A DNA stretch of 64,000 bases from Mycolicibacterium hippocampi (GCF_010723735.1 NZ_BLLB01000002.1:3782001-3846000), one strand, 5' to 3'; positions 33,066 to 42,480 are shown, counted from the first letter of the stretch. The notes: a model not told the origin generated them from the letters alone. Translations and numbers: made by a program.

Positions 33066-35387
33066 TCAGGCCGCGACGGTCGCGGTCTCGGCGGCCGGTT
33101 CCAGCGCCAGCACGACGATCTCGGCGACGTCGGTCATCGGCTTCACCTCGAGCGCCTCCAGCACCTCGGCCGGCACGTCGTCGAGATCCGGCTCGTTGCG
33201 CTGCGGGATGAAAACGGTTGACAGTCCGGCACGTTGGGCGGCCAGCAGTTTCTGCTTCACCCCGCCGATCGGCAGCACCCGGCCGTTGAGTGTGACCTCG
33301 CCGGTCATCCCGACGTCGGCACGCACCTGACGCCCGGTGGCCATCGACACCAGCGCGGTCACCATCGTGACACCCGCCGAGGGACCGTCCTTGGGCACGG
33401 CACCAGCGGGGACGTGGACGTGGATCTTGCGGTCCAGGGCCTTGGGGTCGACACCGAGTTGTTCGGCGTGCGCGCGGACGTAGGACAGCGCGATCTGCGC
33501 CGACTCCTTCATCACGTCACCCAGCTGGCCGGTGAGCACAAGACCGGGGTCCCCTTCGGTCGACCCGGCCTCGATGTACAGCACGTCACCGCCCAGACCC
33601 GTCACCGCCAGACCGGTCGCCACCCCGGGCACCGCCGTACGCTCCTCGGAATCCGGGGTGAACCGCGGACGCCCCAGATAGCCGACAAGATCAGGCTCAT
33701 CGATGGTCAACGGCGTCGGGTCGGCTGCCAGTTTTGTGGTGGCCTTCCGCAGCGCCTTGGCCAGCAGTCGCTCGAACTGCCGTACACCCGGTTCGCGGGT
33801 GTAGTCCGCGGCGATCTTGTGCAGTGCGGCCTCGGTGACCGTCACCTCCTCGGCGGTCAGCGCCGCGCGTTCAGCCTGCCGGGGCAACAGATAGTCACGA
33901 GCGATGGCGACCTTGTCGTCTTCGGTGTAGCCGTCGATCTGCACCAGCTCCATCCGGTCCAGAAGCGCCGACGGGATGTTCTCGATGACGTTGGCCGTCG
34001 CCAGGAACACCACATCGGACAGGTCCAGGTCGAGATCGAGGTAGTGGTCGCGGAAGGTGTGGTTCTGCGCCGGGTCCAGCACCTCCAGCAGCGCCGCACT
34101 CGGATCACCGCGGTAGTCGGAGCCGACCTTGTCGACCTCGTCGAGCAGCACCACCGGATTCATCGACCCCGCTTCGCCGATGGCGCGCACGATCCGGCCC
34201 GGGAGGGCACCGACGTAGGTGCGCCGGTGGCCACGGATCTCGGCCTCGTCGCGCACCCCGCCGAGGGCGACGCGGACGAATGTGCGGCCCAGTGCCCGGG
34301 CCACGGATTCACCCAGCGAGGTCTTGCCGACACCGGGGGGACCGGCGAGCACCATGACGGCGCCGGAACCACGGCCGCCGACCACGGACATGCCCCGCTG
34401 CGCGCGGCGGGCCCGCACGGCGAGGTACTCGACGATGCGGTCCTTGACGTCCTCGAGGCCGTGGTGATCGGCGTCGAGGATCTCCCGGGCCGACTTCAGG
34501 TCCGTCGAGTCCTCCGTCGTCGTGTTCCACGGCAGATCCAGGACCGTGTCCAGCCACGTGCGGATCCAACCGCCCTCGGGGCTCTGGTCGCTGGAGCGTT
34601 CCAGCTTCCCGACCTCCCGCAACGCGGCCTCGCGCACGTTGTCGGGAAGATCGGCGGATTCGATCCGCGACCGGTAGTCATCAGAGCCGTCGGGCTCGCC
34701 TTCACCCAGTTCCTTACGGATCGCCGCGAGCTGTTGACGCAGCAGGAACTCCTTCTGCTGCTTGTCCATGCCGGACCGGACGTCCTCGGCGATCTTGTCG
34801 TTGACCTCGACCTCGGCCAGATGCTCGCCGGTCCATTGGATGAGTGAGCTCAAGCGCTCCGCTGCGTCCTCGGTCTCCAGCAGTTGCCGCCGCTGGACGT
34901 CGCTGAGGTAGGACGCGTAGCCGGCGGTGTCGGCGAGCGCCGACGGATCGGTGATCTTGTTGACCACGTCGACGATCTGCCATGCCTCGCGGCGCTGCAG
35001 CATCGCGAGCAGCAGCTTCTTGTACTCCGCGGCCAACGCTCTTGTCTCGTCGGTGGCCTCCGCGTCGGCCACCTCCTCGACCGACACCCACAGTGCCGCA
35101 CCGGGTCCGGTCGTCCCGGACCCGATGTGCGCGCGGTTCTCACCGCGCACGACCGCCGCCACCCCGCCGCCGGGTACGCGGCCGACCTGCACGATCGAGG
35201 CGATCACGCCGTAGGTGGGGTAGCGGTCGTCCAGGCGTGGCGCGATCAGCAGCTTGCCGCTCTCGCTGGCCTGCGCCGCGTCGACCGCGACGCGGGCGGC
35301 CTCGTCCAGCTCTATCGGCACCACCATTCCCGGCAGCACGATCGGCTCACTGATGAACAACACCGGCACTGATGTGGCTTCAGCCAT
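33066..35387 (-). CDS. lon: ATP-dependent Lon protease
   Basis: 773 residues from ATG 35387, with RBS GGAGG; an upstream in-frame start adding 26 residues lacks support. The N-terminal substrate-recognition domain (about 1-200), AAA+ domain with Walker A GPPGVGKTSLG and Walker B VVLLDEVDKVG, and C-terminal serine protease domain with PKDGPSAGVTM (catalytic Ser) and a downstream Lys dyad are all present. Degrades misfolded and regulatory proteins in the cytoplasm. M. tuberculosis lacks Lon; fast-growing mycobacteria have it. A HAIR-like element lies just upstream. Confidence 0.97.
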   Translation of the reverse strand: MAEATSVPVLFISEPIVLPGMVVPIELDEAARVAVDAAQASESGKLLIAPRLDDRYPTYGVIASIVQVGRVPGGGVAAVVRGENRAHIGSGTTGPGAALWVSVEEVADAEATDETRALAAEYKKLLLAMLQRREAWQIVDVVNKITDPSALADTAGYASYLSDVQRRQLLETEDAAERLSSLIQWTGEHLAEVEVNDKIAEDVRSGMDKQQKEFLLRQQLAAIRKELGEGEPDGSDDYRSRIESADLPDNVREAALREVGKLERSSDQSPEGGWIRTWLDTVLDLPWNTTTEDSTDLKSAREILDADHHGLEDVKDRIVEYLAVRARRAQRGMSVVGGRGSGAVMVLAGPPGVGKTSLGESVARALGRTFVRVALGGVRDEAEIRGHRRTYVGALPGRIVRAIGEAGSMNPVVLLDEVDKVGSDYRGDPSAALLEVLDPAQNHTFRDHYLDLDLDLSDVVFLATANVIENIPSALLDRMELVQIDGYTEDDKVAIARDYLLPRQAERAALTAEEVTVTEAALHKIAADYTREPGVRQFERLLAKALRKATTKLAADPTPLTIDEPDLVGYLGRPRFTPDSEERTAVPGVATGLAVTGLGGDVLYIEAGSTEGDPGLVLTGQLGDVMKESAQIALSYVRAHAEQLGVDPKALDRKIHVHVPAGAVPKDGPSAGVTMVTALVSMATGRQVRADVGMTGEVTLNGRVLPIGGVKQKLLAAQRAGLSTVFIPQRNEPDLDDVPAEVLEALEVKPMTDVAEIVVLALEPAAETATVAA

Positions 35388-35399
35388 GAATCCTCCAAA

Positions 35400-35420
35400 C
35401 TTGAATCTGATGCGCTCAAC
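35400..35420. promoter_or_regulatory. HAIR-like (HspR) element upstream of lon
   Basis: CTTGAAT-N7-GCTCAAC, compared with the HspR/HAIR consensus CTTGAGT-N7-ACTCAAG: 11 of 14 arm positions match with exact spacing. It lies 13-33 bp upstream of the lon ATG. In streptomycetes lon is an HspR target, so heat-shock control is plausible here. Confidence 0.6.
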
Positions 35421-35523
35421 CCTGGCGGTGGCTGGATTGTTCCCCGCCGGCGCTGACGCGACCACGTATCGCCGACAGCAGAAACGGTGGAATAGCCGGC
35501 CCCGTGGATGAGTTCGTCAGGTG

Positions 35524-36285
35524 ATGTCCGAAAACTCAGCGACCGACGACCCGATTTCGCGAACTGTTGTGGCGATCACAGGAGCCAGCAGCGGAATCGG
35601 CGAGGCGACTGCTCGGCTGTTGGCGCAGCGGGGCGCACGCGTGGTGTTGGGGGCCCGCCGAACGGAGCGGTTGAACGAACTCGCCAACGAACTGCGAGTC
35701 GGAGGAACTCAGGTGTCCTCGGTCACCATCGATGTCACCCGCGCGGAGGATCTGCTGCGGTTGATCGACACCGCCGTGGACGAATACGGGCGGCTCGACG
35801 TGCTGGTCGCAAACGCCGGCATCACCGACATCGGCCCGCTCGGCGACGGTGGCATCGGTGCCTGGGACGCGATGATCGACGTCAACCTACGCGGGGTGCT
35901 GCACGGAATCGCCGCAGCCGCACCTGTATTTCGCAAGCAGGGGCGCGGCCACTTCGTCACAACCGTGTCGACGGCCGGTCTGAAGATCGTGCCCGATATG
36001 GGGGTGTACGCCGCGACAAAGAACGCTGTGCGCACCGTGATGGAGGCGCTGCGCCAGGAATCCACCGACGGTGTCATCCGCACCACGTCCATCTCACCGG
36101 GATTCGTTCGCACCGAACTGGACGCGGGGATCAGCGACCCGGCTCTGCGGACCCGGATCCGCTCCGAAATGGATGCTTTCGGGCTCGCGCCGGAGGCCGT
36201 CGCGCGTGCGATCGCCTTCGTCATCGAGCAACCGCACGACGTGGAGATCGGCGACCTGACCATCCGCCCGACCGCCCAGGGGTGA
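35524..36285 (+). CDS. Short-chain dehydrogenase/reductase
   Basis: 253 residues from ATG 35524 (a GTG immediately before is in frame). Classical SDR: cofactor motif TGASSGIG (19-26), NAG at about 98-100, catalytic Ser in TVSTAGL, and Tyr-x-x-x-Lys in GVYAATKNAV. The basic residues after the second strand (GARRTERL) suggest NADP(H). Substrate unknown. Divergent from lon. Confidence 0.9.
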   Translation: MSENSATDDPISRTVVAITGASSGIGEATARLLAQRGARVVLGARRTERLNELANELRVGGTQVSSVTIDVTRAEDLLRLIDTAVDEYGRLDVLVANAGITDIGPLGDGGIGAWDAMIDVNLRGVLHGIAAAAPVFRKQGRGHFVTTVSTAGLKIVPDMGVYAATKNAVRTVMEALRQESTDGVIRTTSISPGFVRTELDAGISDPALRTRIRSEMDAFGLAPEAVARAIAFVIEQPHDVEIGDLTIRPTAQG

Positions 36286-36356
36286 CTCCACGCTTCCCCC
36301 GCGAAACCACCCGTCAGGGCGATGCCGCGAGGCGCAAAGGTCGGTAGATCTGTGCC

Positions 36357-37634
36357 ATGCCCCCATGGCGCTTGCGCGACTTCCACGATGACGACCTCGA
36401 CCAGGCCATCTCGGTCTGGGATCAGAGCCGGGAGCCTGCGGAGGCGTCCCCGGCCTTTCCGGTCTCGGAGGTGGTCTCCGCCGCGCGCGGCGGTCAACCG
36501 GCCGTGGTTGCGGTCGTCGACGACCAACTGGTCGGCATGGCGGTCGCCCAGGTCGGCGGCGAGCGAGCCTGGATCACGATGATCGCGCTGAGCAGTGGGT
36601 GGCGCGACCGCGGCATCGGCAGCGCCCTTCTCGCCGAGCTGGAGGTGCGGCTGCGCACTTTGGGCGTGCGGCGCATCAGCGCGATGTTGCCCGAAGACGC
36701 CACCGGTACCGCGGCGCTGCGCAACTGTGGATACACCGAGCGCACCGATCTGCGCTACTTCGACAGGGTCGATCACGTCGGGCCCGCCGACACCGGCCTG
36801 CTGAGCGCACTCGGCGGCCGGATCATGGGGCAGCGGTTGTGGGACGACATGGCCGGCATGGAGAACGAGAAGCGGATGATCGAGCGTCGCATCGTGCTGC
36901 CGCTGGCCCAACCCGATCTGGCCACGCGCTACGGGGTGTCACCGCCGAAGGCGGCCATCCTGTTCGGCCCGCCGGGCACCGGGAAGACCAGTTTCGCCAA
37001 AGCCGTTGCCGGAAGGCTCGGTTGGCCGTTCATCGAGATCTTCCCGTCGCGGCTGGCCGCACCCGACGTCACGATGCCCAACGCGCTGCGGGACATGTTC
37101 GCCGACCTCACGGAGCTCGAAGCCGCGGTGGTGTTCATCGACGAGGTCGAGGAGATCGCGGGCTCACGCTCCGGCATCCCCTCGGACCCGGCCCACGGCG
37201 TCACCAACGAACTCCTCAAACTCATCCCGACGTTCCGCCAGCACGACGAGCGGCTGTTGATCTGCGCGACGAACTCCGTGCGCTCGCTGGACTCGGCGTT
37301 CCTGCGGCCGGGACGCTTCGACTACGTCATCCCGGTCGGGCCCCCCGACGACGCCGCGCGCAAAGCGATCTGGAACCGCTACCTGGGTGCAGTCGCCGAC
37401 GGTGTCGAGGTCGACAAGCTCGTCGAGGCCACCGCGATGTTCACGCCCGCCGACATCGAGTTCGCCGCGCGCAAGGGCGCACAGTGCGCGTTCGAACGCG
37501 AGATCGAGTTCCGCCGCGGCGAACCCCCTGGCACCGACGACTTCCTCGGCGCCATCGCCGAAACCAGGCCGACACTCACAGACGCGATGCTCGACGAGTT
37601 CAACGAGGACATCGCGATGCGCACCCGGCTCTGA
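36357..37634 (+). CDS. GNAT acetyltransferase-AAA+ ATPase fusion protein
   Basis: 425 residues. The N-terminal half (about 1-135) is a GNAT fold: RLRDFHDDDLDQAISVW, the acetyl-CoA loop SSGWRDRGIGSALLAELE (about 80-98) and NCGYTERTDLRYF. Residues about 155-400 are an AAA+ domain of the FtsH/proteasomal type: Walker A LFGPPGTGKTSFAKAVA, Walker B VVFIDEVEEIAG, sensor 1 ICATNSV and the arginine-finger/SRH region LRPGRFDYVIPVG. No protease domain is attached. It could couple acetylation of a protein to ATP-driven remodelling; the target is unknown. Followed by a strong bidirectional terminator. Confidence 0.9.
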   Translation: MPPWRLRDFHDDDLDQAISVWDQSREPAEASPAFPVSEVVSAARGGQPAVVAVVDDQLVGMAVAQVGGERAWITMIALSSGWRDRGIGSALLAELEVRLRTLGVRRISAMLPEDATGTAALRNCGYTERTDLRYFDRVDHVGPADTGLLSALGGRIMGQRLWDDMAGMENEKRMIERRIVLPLAQPDLATRYGVSPPKAAILFGPPGTGKTSFAKAVAGRLGWPFIEIFPSRLAAPDVTMPNALRDMFADLTELEAAVVFIDEVEEIAGSRSGIPSDPAHGVTNELLKLIPTFRQHDERLLICATNSVRSLDSAFLRPGRFDYVIPVGPPDDAARKAIWNRYLGAVADGVEVDKLVEATAMFTPADIEFAARKGAQCAFEREIEFRRGEPPGTDDFLGAIAETRPTLTDAMLDEFNEDIAMRTRL

Positions 37635-37650
37635 CGTCCCCGGAACAGCA

Positions 37651-37685
37651 GGAAGCCTGCCGCTCGGGGGAAACGGCAGGCTTCC
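37651..37685. terminator. Bidirectional hairpin terminator
   Basis: GGAAGCCTGCCG (37651-37662) and CGGCAGGCTTCC (37674-37685) form a perfect 12-bp stem with an 11-nt loop, between the convergent GNAT-AAA+ and antigen 85 genes. Confidence 0.9.
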
Positions 37686-37702
37686 TGGTTCGTGGGTTGC
37701 CG

Positions 37703-38698
37703 CTAGGCCACGTTCTGCGCCCCCAGCACCCGCTGGATATCGGGCTTCATCTGCTGCAGCTGCTGCCCCCAGTAGCCCCAGCTGTGCGTGCCCGCGTCCG
37801 GGAAGTTGAACACGCCGTTGGCGCCGCCCGCGGCGATGTAGTTGTCACGGAAGCTGATGTTGGTCCGCAACGTGAATCCCTCGAGGAACTGCGCCGCCAT
37901 CAGGTTCTGGCCCGGGGTTCCGGAGTCCAGGTCCGACGGGGTGCCGGTTCCGCAGTACACCCAGATCCGGGTGTTGTTGGCCACCAACTGGTTGATGTTG
38001 ACCATCGGATCGTTGCGCTTCCACGCCGGGTCCGAGGACGGGCCCCACATGCTCTCGGCGTTGTATCCGCCCGCGTCGTTCATCGCCAGCCCGATCAGCA
38101 TCGGCCACCAGCCCTCGGACGGGTTCAAGAAGCCCGAAAGTGATGCGGCGTAGATGAACTTCTGCGGGTAGTAGATCGCGTAGTTCATCGACGCGCTACC
38201 GGCCATCGACAGACCGACAACGGCGTTGCCGTTCTGCGACACCCCGCGGTTGGCCTCCAACCAAGCCGGCAGTTCCTGGGTCAGGAAGGTCTCCCACTTG
38301 TAGGTGTAGTCCTGGCCGTTGCCCCGCGACGGCTGGTACCAGTCGGTGTAGAAGCTCGACTGGCCGCCAACCGGCATCACAGTGGACAGTCCGGACTGGT
38401 AATACCACTCGAACGCCGGGGTGTTGATGTCCCAGCCGTTGTAGTCGTCCTGGGCACGCAGACCGTCGAGCAGGTACACGGCGTGCGGACCGCCCCCCTG
38501 GAACTGAACGCGGATGTCGCGATTCATCGCGGGGGAGAACACATCCAGATACTCGACGGGAAGACCCGGCCGGGAGAACGCCCCCGCGGTCGCCGAACCA
38601 CCGGCGAAGCCGATCAGCCCGGGCAGTGCTGCCGCCGTCATGGCAGCAGCGGCCACCCGGCGCACCCACTTACCTCGAAACTTCTCTGTCAACCTCAT
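37703..38698 (-). CDS. fbpB: Antigen 85-family mycolyltransferase (FbpB-like)
   Basis: 331 residues from ATG 38698 (an upstream in-frame TTG is also close to an RBS-like AAAGGTGGG). Signal peptide about 1-40, mature start near FSRPGLPVEYLDV. Secreted esterase-fold enzyme that transfers mycolates between trehalose monomycolate molecules and to arabinogalactan. Catalytic Ser in VVGLSMAGSAS, His in GTHSWGYWG near the C-terminus, and the substrate motif LLDGLRAQDDYNGWDINTPAFEWYY in two adjoining parts. Unlike M. tuberculosis Ag85A/B/C, the loop before YKWETFL has no cysteines (QPSRGNGQDY), so the conserved disulfide is missing. Confidence 0.93.
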   Translation of the reverse strand: MRLTEKFRGKWVRRVAAAAMTAAALPGLIGFAGGSATAGAFSRPGLPVEYLDVFSPAMNRDIRVQFQGGGPHAVYLLDGLRAQDDYNGWDINTPAFEWYYQSGLSTVMPVGGQSSFYTDWYQPSRGNGQDYTYKWETFLTQELPAWLEANRGVSQNGNAVVGLSMAGSASMNYAIYYPQKFIYAASLSGFLNPSEGWWPMLIGLAMNDAGGYNAESMWGPSSDPAWKRNDPMVNINQLVANNTRIWVYCGTGTPSDLDSGTPGQNLMAAQFLEGFTLRTNISFRDNYIAAGGANGVFNFPDAGTHSWGYWGQQLQQMKPDIQRVLGAQNVA

Positions 38699-39021
38699 AG
38701 CGGCAGCCAACCCACCTTTCGTACAAGTCTTGCTCGCCTGGCAAAAACGCGGTCGCGTTGCAGAGGTAATGCAACACCGTCTTCACGGTCGGCCCGGCGT
38801 TCGACACCACAAAACGACGTCGCGGTTGGCTAACGATTACAACTCGGCACGGACTCGTTCCCACAGACGCGTCGTGTGACGAGAGTGAAAGCAGACTGCT
38901 GTTACGCTGCACCCGCCGGACAACAGACCGCACACCCGCTGCCTGGTGAGCGGCTTGGACACCAACTCGTGGCAAACAGTTGTTGAAGCGGGTTCGGGGT
39001 CCTGCAAGACTCGGGCACACG
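38699..39021. other. Intergenic region between fbpB and the DUF1810 gene
   Basis: About 320 bp holding two divergent promoters. The only structure noted is a 6-bp inverted repeat GTTGCA-N7-TGCAAC at 38757-38775, about 60 bp upstream of the fbpB start. Confidence 0.6.
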
Positions 39022-39444
39022 ATGAGTGAGGACCCGTTCGACCTCGGCCGCTTCGTCGAGGCCCAAGACCGCGTGTACCCGACGGTGCTGACCGAACTGC
39101 GCGCCGGCGCCAAACGCAGTCACTGGATCTGGTTCGTGTTTCCTCAGATGCGCGGTCTGGGGCACAGCGCAACCGCGCACCGGTTCGGGATCTCGTCGGT
39201 GGCCGAGGCGGTGGCGTATCTCGAACACCCGGTTCTGGGGTCCCGGCTACGGGAGTGTGCCGGGCTGCTGCTTGCCGTCGAGGGCCGCACGGCCACCGAG
39301 ATCCTCGGCCACCCAGACGATCTCAAGGTACGTTCGTCGATGACGTTGTTCGCCCGCGCGGGCCGAGACCCGGTGTTCCGTGCGGTCCTGGACACCTTCT
39401 ACGACGGGCGTGAGGATCCCGATACCCTCGACTTGCTCGACTGA
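39022..39444 (+). CDS. DUF1810 family protein (Rv1873-like)
   Basis: 140 residues from ATG 39022; the upstream frame extension is unlikely. Family hallmarks: DPFDLGRFVEAQDRVYPTVL at the N-terminus, HWIWFVFPQMRGLG, and DDLKVRSSMTLF. A small helical cytoplasmic protein of unknown function (a structure of the M. tuberculosis homologue exists). It stands alone and is convergent with the GH13 gene. Confidence 0.9.
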   Translation: MSEDPFDLGRFVEAQDRVYPTVLTELRAGAKRSHWIWFVFPQMRGLGHSATAHRFGISSVAEAVAYLEHPVLGSRLRECAGLLLAVEGRTATEILGHPDDLKVRSSMTLFARAGRDPVFRAVLDTFYDGREDPDTLDLLD

Positions 39445-39448
39445 GAGG

Positions 39449-40768
39449 TCAGCGCGGCTCCAGGACCAGCCAGCCGTGCGGCGGGACGACGGCGTCGACG
39501 ACGACCTCCGACGGCGGTGCACCCGACCCCGCGACCATCTCACCGGCGGCGAAGCCGAGGGAGGGCAGTGACAGCGGCATCGCCACGTCGTCGACGTTGA
39601 GGGCCACCACCAGCGTGTGGTCACCGTTGCGGGTGGCGTACACGTATCCGTGATTCGTCACGTGCAGCGGCGTGGTCCGCGCAGTGTGCAACCACGGGTG
39701 CCGCCGCCGCAGGCCGATGAGGTGCTGATGAGCACGGAACACCTGGATCCCGTGCTCGCCGACTCCTTCATGGGGGGAACCGAATTCAGGCCGCACGGCG
39801 TCGTCACCGCCGAACCGCTCCTCCTTGACGCCCCGGTAGGCGGACTCGTCACCGGCGTAGATGCTCGGGGTTCCTCCGGTGGTCAGCAACACCGCCAACG
39901 CGTGCTCGACGTGGTCGGGGTTGGTCAGCATGCTGGCGATCCGGGTGACGTCGTGGTTGCCGATGAAGGTCATCGGCACGAAGGTGTCCAGGAACTCGTT
40001 GTGGCGGGTCAACGTCCAGTCCAGCTCATGGAAGTTCGCGTCGTTGAGGCTGCTCCAGATCGACTTCCACAGTTCGTACTGCGTCACCGAGTCGAATCCG
40101 GCGTTGCGGACGTGGGCGCCGTAGTCACCGTGGATGACCTCCCCGACGAACCACGCCTCGGGGTACATCGCCCGGACCCGGGGCAGTACCTGCGCCCAGA
40201 AGCTGTCCGGGACCGCGTACGCGGCGTCGAGACGCCAGCCGTCGGCGCCGCGGCCGAGCCAGTGGCACATCACGTCGACGGTGTAGTCGATCACCTCGGC
40301 GTTCCGATGGTTCAGCGAGATCAGCCCGTCGTGACCCTCGAAGGTCTCGAAGCGGCCGTCGCGCAACCGGAACCATGACGTGTCCCCACCGGAGGCCGCA
40401 TCGCGGTATCGCGCAAAGTCGGTGCCCACGTGGTTGAAGACTCCGTCGAGCAGCACCCGCAGCCCCCGTTGATGGGCTTCGGCGATCAGGTGGTCGAAGT
40501 CGGAGTCGTCGCCCAGCCGGGGGTCGATGCGGTAGTGGTCTGTGGTGTCGTAGCCGTGGGTGCGGGAGGCGAACACCGGCCCCAGCGCCAGACCTGATGC
40601 CCCGAGTTCGACTGCGTAGTCGAGCCAGTCGACGATCCTGAGGACACGGTGTTCGTCCGGAGTGGGCGCCGGGTCGGCTGGATGGGCGCCTACGAAGCCC
40701 AGCGGATACATCTGCCACCAGATGACGTGTTCGACCCACTCCGGTTCGGTCACATGCGCCCCGCTCAC
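39449..40768 (-). CDS. GH13 alpha-amylase-family glycoside hydrolase
   Basis: 439 residues from GTG 40768, which forms a GTGA overlap with the upstream TPR gene. (beta/alpha)8 barrel with the four GH13 regions: GVFNHVG, GWRLDAAY (nucleophile Asp181), FVGEVIHG (acid/base Glu210) and FIGNHDVTR (Asp273). A C-terminal beta domain follows (about 365-435). No signal peptide, so a cytoplasmic alpha-glucan or trehalose/maltose-related substrate is likely. Translational coupling to a TPR protein is unusual. Convergent with DUF1810, 4 bp between stops. Confidence 0.9.
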   Translation of the reverse strand: MSGAHVTEPEWVEHVIWWQMYPLGFVGAHPADPAPTPDEHRVLRIVDWLDYAVELGASGLALGPVFASRTHGYDTTDHYRIDPRLGDDSDFDHLIAEAHQRGLRVLLDGVFNHVGTDFARYRDAASGGDTSWFRLRDGRFETFEGHDGLISLNHRNAEVIDYTVDVMCHWLGRGADGWRLDAAYAVPDSFWAQVLPRVRAMYPEAWFVGEVIHGDYGAHVRNAGFDSVTQYELWKSIWSSLNDANFHELDWTLTRHNEFLDTFVPMTFIGNHDVTRIASMLTNPDHVEHALAVLLTTGGTPSIYAGDESAYRGVKEERFGGDDAVRPEFGSPHEGVGEHGIQVFRAHQHLIGLRRRHPWLHTARTTPLHVTNHGYVYATRNGDHTLVVALNVDDVAMPLSLPSLGFAAGEMVAGSGAPPSEVVVDAVVPPHGWLVLEPR

Positions 40769-42480
40769 TTGGAACCCGGGTCGGCACAGCATCCGCCGCC
40801 GTCGGCCGGCTCCAGCCGGCAGGCGCACGAGGCCAGTACCGGCACGTCGGCGCGCGCCCGCGCGAGCTCGAGTTGCCGGCCGATGATCACCGCCTCGGCG
40901 TCACGGCCCAGCCGCGTCAGGCACTCGTGATACCCGTGCAGGCTCCACACGTTCCCCGGATGCTGGCACGGCCTGCTCAGCGTCGGGTCCAGCCCCAGGT
41001 CGGCGGCGTACACCTGCGCCGCCAGCTCCGCGTGACCTTGCTCGAGCAGCAGCGCACCGTACGCATGCCTGGTGGGCTGCATCCACCCCCACGGTTCGTC
41101 GTAGGGCAGCGAGTCGTCAAGTTCGACCGCCCGCCGCAGATGAGCGAACGCGTCATCGAATTGACCTGCCCGGTAGTCGATCTCACCGTCGAGCATCGCG
41201 GCAGCGACTGCCAGGATGTCCCGGCTGGTGTTGTTGAACAGATAGCGGCTCTCCGGAATCGTTTCGTACACCGCGGCGAACGACTCCCGCTCAGCGCGCG
41301 CCTGCTCGAGCTGCCCAGTCGCGGCGTATGCCACTCCCCGCCCGTAATGGACGGTGGCTGCGGTTGTGCAGTACAGGGCCTGGTCACGGGGAACCGGTGT
41401 GTCGATCAGGTCAGCCCACCGGCCGAACCGGACCAGCACGTGGATCCGCAACGGCACGAACGCTTCCAGCCAATCGGCCATCGGGGGCGATTCGATGGTG
41501 AGCAGTTCGGGAGTGAGCTGAGCGGCGAGCTGCTCGGCGGCCTGCAGCGCGATCGCCGAGTTGCCTTCGAACATGGCCGAATACACGATGAAGTGCAGAT
41601 TGTGCGCCCGATACAGCGAGTAGAAATTCAGCGCGCCTTCCCGCTCGACGAAGCGCTGATCCGCCTGTACCGCAGCGAGATTCGCCGCCACCGAGTCCCG
41701 GTAATTGCCGCACAGCACGTCGATGTGGCTCGGCATGTGCCGCAGATGTCCGGCGTCGGGCACCAGGTCGCGCAACAGGTCAGCCGCGGGGAGCGCCTCC
41801 TGCGGCACCGTCGACATCTCCATCGTGTGCAGGTACAGATGCAAGATCCCGGGGTGTTCGCGGCCGGCCGGGGTCGCCAGCGCGTCATCGAGGATCCGCT
41901 TGGCCTCCACGACCCGCGAACCGGGTGCGGGTTCGCCGGTGCGACTGTCCCACAGGGCCCATGCCGTGACGTTGACCAACGCGTCGGCCGCCAGTGCGGC
42001 CACGTCGATGTCGTCGGGATACGTCCCCTCCAGTGCCGACATCGCATCGGCGTAGCCGGTGTGACCGGCCTGCAGGGCCTCGGCGTCCAGGGGGTCGTCG
42101 GTGAGATAACGCGCGGTCAGCGCCTCGACGAGGCCGTGTTCGACGTCGCCGGCGCGGCCGGTTGCGGCCAGCGCCAGCTCCGTTCGAGCCCGCTGCAGCG
42201 ATGTGGCCAGATCGACCGGGTCGAACGCCTCCCACGGCTTGTTGTAGTTGGGTCCGACGGCGTAGGCGATACCCCACCGCGCGATCGCCAGGTCGGGGTC
42301 GAGTTCCAACGCCCGGTCGAAGCAGCGAATCGCCTCGTCGTGGTTGAAGGCGTAGCACCAGATCATGCCGCGGTCGAACCAGACCTGCGCTGCGGCAGAG
42401 GGCGTCTCAATCGGCCGATGGTAAGAGCCGAGATCGTAGTAGTCCTCGAGTTCGCCGAGTGCACTCGGCGCGGCGTCCAT
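40765..42480 (-). CDS. Tetratricopeptide-repeat protein
   Basis: 571 residues from ATG 42480 (an ATG four codons upstream is also possible). The N-terminal LEDYYDLGSYHRPIETPSA, WFDRGMIWCYAFNHDEAIRCF and ALELDPDLAIARWGIAYAVG form a first TPR; further repeats occur near FDDAFAHLRRAVELD and GHAELAAQVYAADLG. Several His-rich helices (HPGILHLYLHTME, HLRHMPSHID) are conserved in this family. Function is unknown. The C-terminus is Cys-rich (ASCACRL, GGCCAD). It overlaps the upstream membrane-protein gene by 74 bp and the downstream GH13 gene by 4 bp. Confidence 0.85.
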   Translation of the reverse strand: MDAAPSALGELEDYYDLGSYHRPIETPSAAAQVWFDRGMIWCYAFNHDEAIRCFDRALELDPDLAIARWGIAYAVGPNYNKPWEAFDPVDLATSLQRARTELALAATGRAGDVEHGLVEALTARYLTDDPLDAEALQAGHTGYADAMSALEGTYPDDIDVAALAADALVNVTAWALWDSRTGEPAPGSRVVEAKRILDDALATPAGREHPGILHLYLHTMEMSTVPQEALPAADLLRDLVPDAGHLRHMPSHIDVLCGNYRDSVAANLAAVQADQRFVEREGALNFYSLYRAHNLHFIVYSAMFEGNSAIALQAAEQLAAQLTPELLTIESPPMADWLEAFVPLRIHVLVRFGRWADLIDTPVPRDQALYCTTAATVHYGRGVAYAATGQLEQARAERESFAAVYETIPESRYLFNNTSRDILAVAAAMLDGEIDYRAGQFDDAFAHLRRAVELDDSLPYDEPWGWMQPTRHAYGALLLEQGHAELAAQVYAADLGLDPTLSRPCQHPGNVWSLHGYHECLTRLGRDAEAVIIGRQLELARARADVPVLASCACRLEPADGGGCCADPGSK

